Source: Helicobacter baculiformis (lineage in GTDB: Bacteria; Campylobacterota; Campylobacteria; Campylobacterales; Helicobacteraceae). Taken from it: a stretch of 64,000 nt of DNA. The stretch lies in contig NZ_FZMF01000015.1 in the NCBI RefSeq assembly GCF_900197685.1, forward strand, positions 1 through 64,000, in the 5' to 3' direction. Every line of letters starts with the position of its first letter. Within the stretch, counting starts at the first letter, position 1. Shown piece by piece: positions 17,439 through 25,788 of the stretch. Below the pieces are notes generated by a model that was not told where the DNA came from, made no database searches, and worked only from the letters and a program-made list of their open reading frames with translations. The position numbers and the translations under genes are program-made.

Positions 17439-17665
17439 TACTCTTTTGGGCTGATGGCTTAAAGCCTCCGCTCGAGCCCGCCTTAAAACCCCTTCTGATC
17501 CTTTCTCTGTTATACATTATCCTATGATGCCAGGACGTTTTGAAGATTGTGTTTAGAGAATCCCCCTCCCTCCCTAAAACCTACAACTCTTTACCCATTT
17601 CTTGACACCTTTATATTTTTGTCAAAAATAAAAAGTCTCTAGTAAAGCCTTCAGATGCTGTGTTT

Positions 17666-19114
17666 TTAATGTGTATAACCCACTGGGACGATCTTACCCT
17701 CTTGAGATTGGCGTTTGTGGCTCACTAGATTTGTCGCGTCTAGCTCCTTGATCGCCTGTTTTAAGTCCTTTAAAAAGAGCGACATTTGCTCCATGCTTTG
17801 ATCCGCCCTGACCACAATACGCATCACTGACACATCTTTAAAATTTGCCGGGAGCGGGTAAGCAGGGACTTGCCAACCATTAAAGCGGAGGCGATCGGCT
17901 AGATCGTAAAGATCCCAATGCTTTTCTTGTTGCGCCCGATGATTCATAGTCCAGCAAATAATGGGGATGTTTTGCCCCTCGTTGATCATATCAAAAAGCC
18001 CTAAAGACTTAATGCCCTTTGCCAAAAACAGCCCCACATCGCGCGTTCTCTCATGAATGGCTTTATAGCCCTCAAAGCCCCAACGTACAAAGCAATAATA
18101 CTGCGCCCAAATTTGCGAACCCGAACGAGAGAAGTTGATCTGAAAAGTGGGCTCAAAATCCCCTAGATACGCCACTTCAAACACCAATTCATCGGGCAAG
18201 AATTGTTTATCACGCCACATCACCCAGCCAATCCCCGGATAAATGAGCCCGTATTTATGCCCCGAGGTGGAGATGGAGACGACATTTTTTAGGCGAAAAT
18301 CCCAAGTTAAATCGGGGTTAATAAAGGGGAGATAAAGCCCCCCAGAGGCAGCATCCACATGGATGGGCACACTGATTTTAGCGCTCTTGTTGTATTGGCT
18401 CAAAAGCTTGTCTAGAGTTACAATGTCATCAAACATGCCCGTGTAGGTGATCCCCATAATGGGCACAATGCCTATCGTGTAATCATCGCAGAGCGCGATG
18501 GCTTTTTGTGGATTCATGGTGAGATCATTGATGTCTGTCATAGGGACTTCGCGCATTTCAATGTCCCAATAAACACAGAATTTCTCCCAAACGACCTGAT
18601 ACCCAGAGCCAACAATGAGATTGGGCTTTTGCTTGGTGGTATCAATACCTAGAGCCTGTGCGCGTTTTCTCCAACGAAATTTCATCGCCATCCCGCCCAA
18701 CATACACGCCTCTGAAGAACCCACGGTAGAAGTGCCCATAAAATCCTCTTGATGATTGGCGTTCCAAAGATTGGCGATGATATTCACACAACGCTTTTCA
18801 ATCTCGGTGGTTTGTGGGTATTCAGACTTATCAATGGCGTTAGTAGCCATAGAATCGAGCATGATCTTTCTAGCTTCCTCTTCCATATAGGTTTGGACAA
18901 AGGTGCAAAGATTGTAACGCGGGTTGCCATCGTGCATCATTTCATCGGAGACCAACTGGTAAGCGATGCGCGGATCCATCATTTTTTGACCTATCTTATC
19001 GCGAGGCAACAAGACATCGCTTTCATGGCTGCCAAAAATGGGTGTAGATGAACTATCTGCTCTAAAGACGAATTTCTCCTCATCCTTTTTAATATTGCTC
19101 TTTTTGTGTAACAC
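17666..19114 (-). CDS. gadB: Glutamate decarboxylase, PLP-dependent
   Basis: A 482-residue enzyme that converts glutamate to GABA and consumes a proton. The start is GTG 19114, with a perfect AGGAGG 7 bases upstream. The PLP lysine lies in SISTSGHKYGLIYPG, HVDAASGGLYLPF carries the PLP-ring Asp, and the N-terminal region (RIAYQLVSDEMMHDGNP, RYNLCTFVQTYMEEEA) is typical of bacterial GadA/B, with family length about 465. The C-terminal tail ending VPVGYTH resembles the pH-sensitive tail of the E. coli enzyme. No GadC antiporter is in the window. H. pylori lacks this gene as far as I know. Confidence 0.93.
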   Translation of the reverse strand: MLHKKSNIKKDEEKFVFRADSSSTPIFGSHESDVLLPRDKIGQKMMDPRIAYQLVSDEMMHDGNPRYNLCTFVQTYMEEEARKIMLDSMATNAIDKSEYPQTTEIEKRCVNIIANLWNANHQEDFMGTSTVGSSEACMLGGMAMKFRWRKRAQALGIDTTKQKPNLIVGSGYQVVWEKFCVYWDIEMREVPMTDINDLTMNPQKAIALCDDYTIGIVPIMGITYTGMFDDIVTLDKLLSQYNKSAKISVPIHVDAASGGLYLPFINPDLTWDFRLKNVVSISTSGHKYGLIYPGIGWVMWRDKQFLPDELVFEVAYLGDFEPTFQINFSRSGSQIWAQYYCFVRWGFEGYKAIHERTRDVGLFLAKGIKSLGLFDMINEGQNIPIICWTMNHRAQQEKHWDLYDLADRLRFNGWQVPAYPLPANFKDVSVMRIVVRADQSMEQMSLFLKDLKQAIKELDATNLVSHKRQSQEGKIVPVGYTH

Positions 19115-19196
19115 AAGAAACCTCCTAATGATCAGTGATGATTGCCCAATACCAAGAGCATAACGAGACGTTTTGATCTCGCGGCTTAATCAGCGA

Positions 19197-19214
19197 GGGC
19201 GGAGCGATCCGCCC
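19197..19214 (-). other. Perfect hairpin upstream of gadB
   Basis: GGGCGGA (19197-19203) and TCCGCCC (19208-19214) form a perfect 7-bp stem over a GCGA tetraloop, about 85-100 bases upstream of the gadB start. There is no U-tract on either side, so a classical terminator is not supported. It may fold in a gadB leader or be a barrier between gadB and fadL. Confidence 0.35.
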
Positions 19215-19370
19215 TAACACTCGATCTATATTCCTTAACTTGCTTTAAAACTTGCTTTAAGCTTCGGGTTTTATTACGCACTTGCTAAATTTGCCACCTC
19301 TTGAAGTTTGACCCTGCATTTTAAAGAGTCTAAAAGATTTTTGATGCACACCTGTAGGTATACAATGCGT

Positions 19371-19376
19371 TATAAT
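19371..19376 (+). promoter_or_regulatory. -10 element for the FadL-type porin
   Basis: TATAAT at 19371-19376 lies 29 bases before the ATG at 19405. No good Shine-Dalgarno follows; the nearest is TAGGA at 19395-19399. Confidence 0.45.
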
Positions 19377-19404
19377 ATCAGAATCACTGCATGTTAGGAC
19401 ACTT

Positions 19405-20883
19405 ATGAAGAAAATTCTTGCCTTAGTAGGCGTGGTAGCCACATTGGAGGCCAATGGATTTAAATTGAATGAACATAGTTTAAATTCTATTGCGCTCAGT
19501 TCTGCATACATCGCAGGCGCAAATGGAGCAGATAGCAGTTTATATAATCCAGCAAATATGGGGTTAGGAAAATTTAGCAATAAGCACGAATTAGAATTGG
19601 CGATCAACTGGCTCCATGTGCCTAGCTTTGATTTCACAACAGATTTTACAAAGATTAGGCAACAAATTGGCAGAGATCAGGGCACACAAGTAACATGCCA
19701 AGCAGATAGTTGGTGGACAGCGAGTATCTGTTGGGGAGTTAACTGGCTCTCGCCACAAATTCCCCCCGGCCCTAGCGCGGCAGAAGGTAGCGCACATGCT
19801 GTTAACGCCGTGATTCCTGAAATCTTTTACAAGTCTTCAACCTTTTGGCATGGGTTTAATGTGGGTTTTTCTTTTACAGCCCCCTCAGGCATGACGCTTA
19901 ATTGGGATGGCGAAGGGGGAAAATTCTTGGATAATAGCTTTATTTTTATGTTAGAGGCTAACCCCGTGCTCTCTTTCAAAGTTGCTGAATGGCTTTCTAT
20001 AGGTGGAGGTGGGCGGATTTTGTGGGGTATGGGCAAATTTAAAAACTCTCTCTATGTGCCTTACAAGGCTAGCATGAAAATTCCGGGGGCTGTCGTGCAC
20101 TCACAAGGCACAACTGCTGTCGATCAAAGCTCTTCGACGCAAGGATGGGGCTTTGGCTGGAACGCTGCCTTGCAAATTAAACCTCTTTATTTTTGCGATG
20201 AGGGGTTAAGCATTGCAGCCACCTACCGCTCTCCAGTACACATTGATTTTAAAGGCAAACTCCAAGCAAAGGCGCGTACAGGTGCTGCTCAAAGCCCCTT
20301 AATTACAACAGATATGGATGCAGGACTAACTCTTTCTACAGATTTGCCTGCGCAACTCTCCGTGGGAATCGCCCAACAAATGGGAGTGTTTTTAATGGAG
20401 TTTGTCTATGAGCGTAATTTTTGGAGTTACGGCGATAAATTTGAATTTCGATACCAAAACCAAGCTTTCAGCCATGTAGGTGGATCTATGAAAAATCAGA
20501 TTGGCAAGAACGAAACCGAGCGGGTGAAATACATTCAAGCCATGATGAGCGGAGCGGATTACAATGCTGTAGCCATTGGACGAGGTTGGAAAGATACCAA
20601 CGCTTACCGTCTTGGCTTGACCTATGGTGTAGGGCAGAAATTTAGGGCGATGGCTTCCGGAGCATACGATGAGACTCCTGTGCCTCAAAATGCTTTTGGA
20701 ATTCCTGATGCCAATGGTTACGTGGTAGGTGTAGGTGCGCGTTATTCTATGTTTAATGATTTGCTCGATATGGGCGCGGCTTATTCCATGACCTTTAAAG
20801 ATAACCGCAAATCCCCTATTCAGTCTAAAAATGGCTGGGGTAAACTCCAATTAGTCAATGTCAGTGTTGCCTTGCGCTTTTAA
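19405..20883 (+). CDS. fadL: OmpP1/FadL/TodX-family outer membrane transporter
   Basis: A 492-residue outer membrane beta-barrel for hydrophobic compounds. A short signal (KKILALVGVVATLEA) releases a mature N-terminus NGFKLNEHSLNSIALSSAY, followed by the family hallmark GADSSLYNPANMG (the N-terminal plug). The barrel ends with alternating strands and a terminal Phe (VNVSVALRF), as needed for outer membrane insertion. H. pylori has a single FadL-like protein (HP0839 from memory). The substrate, probably fatty acids or other hydrophobics, is inferred. Confidence 0.88.
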   Translation: MKKILALVGVVATLEANGFKLNEHSLNSIALSSAYIAGANGADSSLYNPANMGLGKFSNKHELELAINWLHVPSFDFTTDFTKIRQQIGRDQGTQVTCQADSWWTASICWGVNWLSPQIPPGPSAAEGSAHAVNAVIPEIFYKSSTFWHGFNVGFSFTAPSGMTLNWDGEGGKFLDNSFIFMLEANPVLSFKVAEWLSIGGGGRILWGMGKFKNSLYVPYKASMKIPGAVVHSQGTTAVDQSSSTQGWGFGWNAALQIKPLYFCDEGLSIAATYRSPVHIDFKGKLQAKARTGAAQSPLITTDMDAGLTLSTDLPAQLSVGIAQQMGVFLMEFVYERNFWSYGDKFEFRYQNQAFSHVGGSMKNQIGKNETERVKYIQAMMSGADYNAVAIGRGWKDTNAYRLGLTYGVGQKFRAMASGAYDETPVPQNAFGIPDANGYVVGVGARYSMFNDLLDMGAAYSMTFKDNRKSPIQSKNGWGKLQLVNVSVALRF

Positions 20884-20963
20884 GATATATGGGTTAAACA
20901 CCCTCGATAATCCTAGTAGAGCGCGCTAAAATTTCAGTCTATTTTGTTAGCTAGGAGATACCT

Positions 20964-21924
20964 GTGTCTTTACACTACAAGATCAAGAGCTTCACGCCTG
21001 TGCAGGCTTTAGAGGATATGGCTAAGGTGCTCCAATGCCAAGAAGACATTCTAAAATGCCAAGCTCTTTACAATCAAGGGATTAAGCATATTTTGATGAT
21101 GCGCATATTGTTCTTGTTTTTCACACATTTTAAAACCCATATTAGACTAGAGAGTTTTAGAAGTCTCACAGAGGAGCAAGTGATTAGCTTTCTCTTTGAA
21201 CTAGCTCAAATCAGAAAATCTAGCTCTATGGCTAAGTATGTGATGTATCTACGCCAATTCTTTGATTATTTAGTAGAAAACGCGGATACAACTTTGACTT
21301 CCCTCTAAAAAACCTTGCTTTTGCACAAAGAACCCAAACTTTACCCAAACACTTGAATGCCCAAGACTTAATAAGTTTTATCCAAACACTGCTAAACTAC
21401 CAACCCCACTCTAGCTATGAAAAACGCAATAAATGTATTCTCTTGCTTGTGATACTAGGAGGTCTTAGAAAAAATGAAGTGCTTAATCTAGAGATCAAAA
21501 ATATCAAGCTTGAAGAGCAGAACTACTCCATTCTCGTACTGGGCAAGAACAAGCAAGAGAGAAAAGCCTATATTCGTAAGTCTATCTTAGAACAGGCGTT
21601 GCACGATTGGATACATGATACCAAAAGGCTACAGCACTTCAATGGAGTGTTTCTTTACAATCCCAAAGGACTTGCCAGCTCAAAAACTTCATTGCTAAAA
21701 TTTTCAAATGTTCTAAGATTAAACATTGTCAAACATACGGCACAGGCTTACACCTCTTTAGACACAGCTTTGCGACGCTGATCTATCAAGAAACACAGGA
21801 TTTAGTCCTCACTAGCAGAGCTTTAGGACATAACTCTTTGCTCTCCACTAAAATCTATATCCACGCCATCCAAGAGCACAATAAAAAGGTCGCTTGTGTG
21901 TTTGACACGCTTTTGAAAACTTAA
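20964..21924 (+). pseudogene. Xer-family tyrosine recombinase (XerT-like), frameshifted
   Basis: Translation begins at GTG 20964 behind TAGGAGA (MSLHYKIKSFTPVQALEDMA). The frame breaks near 21285 and resumes as NFDFPLKNLAFAQRT. It breaks again near 21668 and resumes as QLKNFIAKIFKC. Joined together, all catalytic residues are present: Arg in LGGLRKNEVL, HLFRHSFATL, the LGHNSLL His and the Tyr in TKIYIH. Such Xer proteins mobilise the integrative conjugative elements (TnPZ/ICE) of Helicobacter plasticity zones. Two single-base defects suggest it is inactive, or that homopolymer sequencing errors exist. Confidence 0.75.
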
Positions 21925-21961
21925 GGACGGGGGTGTATAATGGAAAGAGAGGAGAGTTAAG

Positions 21962-23242
21962 ATGCTCAGAAGGGCTTATAGTCCCTTCTTTTTCCTTATT
22001 CCCTCTAGCGCTCTTATCTCCAATGCCTTAGCTTCTGGCATGCTCACCTATGATGCTGAGGCAAATGCTCACTTAGCCACTACTAATAGCCAACAAACCA
22101 CCATGATAGGCAAACTTGTAGATGGATTAGAAAATACGAAGAGATGATCTCTAAGCCCAAGAGCAAATCGTTCAGTTGAATGAGGTCAATGATCTCATGA
22201 AAAAGGCAAATACGCTCATCAGTGGTTCTACTATCACCATTGCTAACCCGATGAGATTGCTCGATCAATTCAAAAGCCAAATTGCTAGCATTCAGGCTAA
22301 TTATGAAGACTTGAAGCCAGCTGTAGAGAATTTTGATATTAGGGGTAGATTGAGAGATAAGTACTTAGAGAAAAAATGCCCATGGCTAGATATGAGCAAG
22401 CTTACCCACAATAAAGTCCTAGACTTCCACAATCTGAGCACAGCCATTTCTCAGGCTGGGGAACAGATAGCGTTGATTAAAGATGCGCAAGCTCGCATCA
22501 ACTTGCAGAGCTTAGAGGGGGAGTTGAGCGGACGGGCTTTGGGAGCAATCCTATGTGAGCAGTTAAACAAATATGAAGCCGAAGTCAATGAACAAAACTA
22601 CAGCATTGATGAAAGCCAAGCGATTATGCACGGAGACTGGGGAGCAGTGAGAAAGACTAGGTTTTAAAAAGCTCTCTTGCGTGTCCAACAAAAAATCAAA
22701 GAGAAAAACACTCTCCAACTGAAAATCCAACCTCTGATTGCTAGACTAGACACCCTCAAAGCAGAGCTGGGGGTAACAGACAAAAACGCCAATGATAACA
22801 AACAAAAAATTCAGTATTGCAGAGAAAACCCAAACACCAAAACTTGTGAGCTTATCTTACTCACTAAAGATAAGCTCTCTAATGAGCTCGATCAAGCCAC
22901 TAAAGAGTTTCAAAAGGCTCTAGCAGGGGCTAAGGATAAAGACACGCAGTCTCAAGTGCTAGCAGATTATAATCAGAAGATTAAAATCCTTACCCTCGCG
23001 TATCTTAGAGAAATCACTAACCAACTATTGTTTCTCAATAAGACAATGGAAATGCAATCAAACCTCATGGTCAAGATCGCTTCGCACATGCTGTTAGTGA
23101 TAGTCTCAACGCAAACAACATGAAGAATGCCAAGAGCAAGAGTTCTATATGTCAAGGTGTGCAGTGCTCCGTGTTGGAAAAAGTCAAGAGGGACGCTCAG
23201 GGACGCATTATATGGCAATGGGGAAACTCTAGCGGAGACTAG
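21962..23242 (+). pseudogene. Secreted coiled-coil protein, type IV secretion associated, broken
   Basis: At least four pieces in different frames form one degraded gene. The first (ATG 21962) has a signal peptide (FFFLIPSSALISNALA). The second (from about 22160) has VQLNEVNDLMKKANTLISGS and a long helical region. The third (from 22677) is strongly coiled-coil (QQKIKEKNTLQLKIQPLIA). The last runs to 23242. An exported alpha-helical protein beside a VirB6-like gene resembles VirB5/TrbJ proteins of conjugation systems, but I cannot assign the family firmly. It belongs to the same wrecked element as the Xer gene. Confidence 0.55.
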
Positions 23243-24215
23243 GCACTGATAGCATCTATTTGGTCTTTGCACTCGTTGTGTAACTTACCTAGAGGCTCAT
23301 AACTCTGATTTTTAGTGAGATTTTGAGCAAAAAGCCTATAACACCTAATGAATTTTATCTTGTCTCCTTCAGAACTCCAATTCATCCATGTAGTGGTGGG
23401 AAAATGAGGAATCCCACTACCATGAAGACTTAGAGGGTTCTCCGTGATACTTCGCTCAACATAAGACTTACAGGTCTTGTCTTTCTTGAGATAATCCACA
23501 CCGCTTTCTAATCCATTTGCCATCTTTGTATAGCACTAGGAGGTAAACATTTCTAGCTGTATTTTCGCCACCCTTAGCGCTGCCACCACCCACATTATGA
23601 CTCGCAGATTCAGAATTGCTGTTTTGATTATATCCCCCACCCAAAGCATTCTTGATCGTGTGCACGCCAGACTTCACTCCCGCACTAATAGACTCTCTAT
23701 CAACCACAGCACTAACTCCCCCTGTTACTCCCATTGCCCTAGAGCTCCTAGTCCTGCTCTCACGCCTGCTAACTCTCCTCCTGCACTCTGACAAGCCTGA
23801 GTGATCTTATTAGCTGCCATCACCATAGACCCTCCCACTACTACACCCCCTGCTGTCATCCCTATCTTTTACATCATCTCAGTGATGCGCCCACACCTCC
23901 ACTTGTGTTAAAAATGCCATTGATAAAATCTGGAATGCGCTTGACAAGGTAGAAACAGATCAGGGAAGCTAAAATAATGATGATAAAGTAACCTATGATG
24001 TCTAAAAATCCTGCCATGTCTTTGTTTTACTGTTGGAGTGCTTGGCTAGCTCCACCAAATGTTCCGGCATTTAATTCGCTTTGGCTAGGAACTCTTATTG
24101 TAATAAAGTCTAAAACCTGCAAATTGAAAAACGCCACTAAAGTCATACATGGCTGATAGAAGGTCAAAGAGGGCAGTTTTTTTAAATAGCTAAACAATAA
24201 ATCCCCATTCTAGGC
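23239..24215 (-). pseudogene. VirB6/TrbL-like type IV secretion membrane protein, broken
   Basis: Reading the minus strand from about 24215, pieces in several frames give hydrophobic segments (FYQPCMTLVAFFNLQVLDF), a stop, then GYFIIIILASLICFYLVK and a Gly/Ala-rich stretch (MTAGGVVVGGSMVMAANK). A Ser/Gly/Asn-rich tail (NQNSNSESASHNVGGGSAKG) and a C-terminal piece ending at 23239 follow. Membrane helices followed by a G/S/N-rich tail are typical of the VirB6/TrbL family of ICE conjugation systems. Frameshifts near 23480, 23720 and 23865, and stops near 24027, make it non-functional. It is convergent with the preceding broken gene. Confidence 0.55.
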
Positions 24216-24656
24216 TTGAAGGGGGTGTCAAGACAATTGAGATATTCAGCGTAAAGCTTGGATTATTCTGCTAAGACATGGACATGGTCTTTATCTGTTT
24301 CCTTCCCTAACTCTCTAACTCTTGTGCGCCCTCTAAAATAATTTGTTTTTCTTATCTCCACCTGATCTACAAGGACTTTTCTCCTGTATTGTCTGTATTG
24401 GGGACACTAGATAATATACTATTGCAAGAATAGATAACCTTGTTATTGCTACTTTTGTATTTGATAGGGACTTTCATACAACTTATTATGTACATTATGT
24501 TCACATTATATGAACCAATACTTTGGAGTGGGTTGTCTTTTTGTGATGCTTTAAGAGCATGCGCCTCTTAATCTGTCTAGATAAAGCTGGAGACCTTGCG
24601 GTGCGAGTGGTATAAGTTATTTTAAAACGAATAGAAAGAAATATGTGCAGATCTGC
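24216..24656. other. Stretch with no gene at the right side of the broken element
   Basis: About 440 bases without a convincing reading frame. It is AT-rich and contains one perfect inverted repeat, TTAAGAG at 24551-24557 and CTCTTAA at 24565-24571, with the 7-base loop CATGCGC. This may be the outer edge of the degraded integrative element. I could not identify an attachment site or tRNA. Confidence 0.4.
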
Positions 24657-25589
24657 CTAAAACCTAAGTTTTCTGATAAGCCATTCTAGTAAGTATCCTA
24701 TAAGCACTACAGCAATTATGAGGATTTTCCAATTCTCTGATAACCACTTCGTCAATTGTTGTTGCCATAAAGTTGAATCTGTACAAGCGCTCTTATATCC
24801 AGCATTACAAGCTTTTTGATAATATTCTTGTGCCATCTTTTCATCTTTCACCGCACCCTTGCCGTATTTGTACAAGTTAGCCAAGTTATTGTAAGCTGTA
24901 GCACTCCCCATCTCTGTAGCTTTCTTATAATACTGAAAGGCTTGAGAATAGTCTTTGGTAACTCCCTTTTCATATTCATACATCACTCCTAGATTGTTGT
25001 AAGCCCAAGCACGAATATCATTATCTTTACTATCCGTGGCCTTTTGATAATATTCCAAAGCTTTGTGATAATTTTTATGGACACCATGCCCCTTGTCATA
25101 CATGAGGGCTAGGTTCAAATAACCCAAAGTTTCTCCCATATCTGCCGCTTTTTGGTAATATTCTAGGGCTTTAGAATAGTTTTGACGGACATAATCGCCA
25201 TTTTCGTACATGTTTCCTAAGTTGGCGTAGGCTTTAGCATTTCCCATACCTATGGCCTTTTGGAAGTACTGAAAAGCCATTTGCTTATCTTGTCCTACAC
25301 CTTCGCCATTGCTATACATGACTCCAAGTCCATTATATCCTCTAGAATCTCCCATGTCTGCAAGTTTCTTAAAATACTCAAATTCCTTTTTATAATCTTT
25401 ATCTTTGTAGGCTTTTTTAGCCTGAGAATAATCTTGATCTGCCTCTTTTTTAGCTGTGCTTTCTATGGAGTCAGTATTTTCTAATGGGTCTGTCAAGTTA
25501 ACTTTAGAATGCACAAAATACCATGCTAGAGATACACCCAAAAACAAAAACACCAATATTAACCAAAATCGCCAATCGCTTTTATTCAA
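24657..25589 (-). CDS. Sel1-repeat protein with membrane segments at both ends
   Basis: A 310-residue protein. The start is TTG 25589 (no ATG is near), preceded by GAGG. Residues about 8-27 are one transmembrane segment (FWLILVFLFLGVSLAWYFV) and about 287-305 a second (ILIIAVVLIGYLLEWLI). Between them are about five Sel1-like repeats of 36 residues with the pattern AYxNLGxMYxxGxGVxxxYxKALEYYQKA. Unlike the secreted Hcp proteins of H. pylori it lacks the paired cysteines in each repeat; only one CNAGYKSAC pair is seen. Sel1 repeats mediate protein contacts; the partner is unknown. It is divergent from nikA. Confidence 0.8.
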   Translation of the reverse strand: MNKSDWRFWLILVFLFLGVSLAWYFVHSKVNLTDPLENTDSIESTAKKEADQDYSQAKKAYKDKDYKKEFEYFKKLADMGDSRGYNGLGVMYSNGEGVGQDKQMAFQYFQKAIGMGNAKAYANLGNMYENGDYVRQNYSKALEYYQKAADMGETLGYLNLALMYDKGHGVHKNYHKALEYYQKATDSKDNDIRAWAYNNLGVMYEYEKGVTKDYSQAFQYYKKATEMGSATAYNNLANLYKYGKGAVKDEKMAQEYYQKACNAGYKSACTDSTLWQQQLTKWLSENWKILIIAVVLIGYLLEWLIRKLRF

Positions 25590-25722
25590 AATCTTACCTC
25601 ATTGCCGAGTAACCTATTCTATTAATCTTAAGTATAAAACATTGTTGTGGTGATCTCTTGGTAAATAGGTATAGGCAATGCATAGGAAGGTGAATCGTTC
25701 ACGATTTTAAAATAATTATTAA

Positions 25723-25746
25723 TAGTATTCTTGACAAATAATACTA
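25723..25746 (+). promoter_or_regulatory. Perfect inverted repeat at the nikA promoter, candidate NikR or Fur operator
   Basis: TAGTATT (25723-25729) and AATACTA (25740-25746) are perfect inverted arms separated by 10 bases. The -35 box TTGACA lies within the spacer, so a bound regulator would block the promoter. The AT-rich half-sites are similar to, but not identical with, the TATTATT-N11-AATAATA pattern I recall for H. pylori NikR. Nickel-dependent repression would fit the gene controlled, but Fur is also possible. Confidence 0.5.
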
Positions 25747-25759
25747 ATTCAAATACAAT
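25731..25759 (+). promoter_or_regulatory. Promoter of nikABCDE
   Basis: TTGACA at 25731-25736 and TACAAT at 25754-25759 are spaced 17 bases, a near-consensus sigma-70-type promoter. The predicted start is about 25766, leaving a leader of roughly 23 bases before ATG 25789. Confidence 0.6.
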
Positions 25760-25788
25760 CACACAACTTCCGACAATAAGGGCTGTGT

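Noticed and set aside
17439-17665. Small RNA or terminator between purB and gadB
   Set aside because: A TTTTTGTCAAAAA stretch can fold, but the stem is weak and no U-tract follows, so I do not call it.
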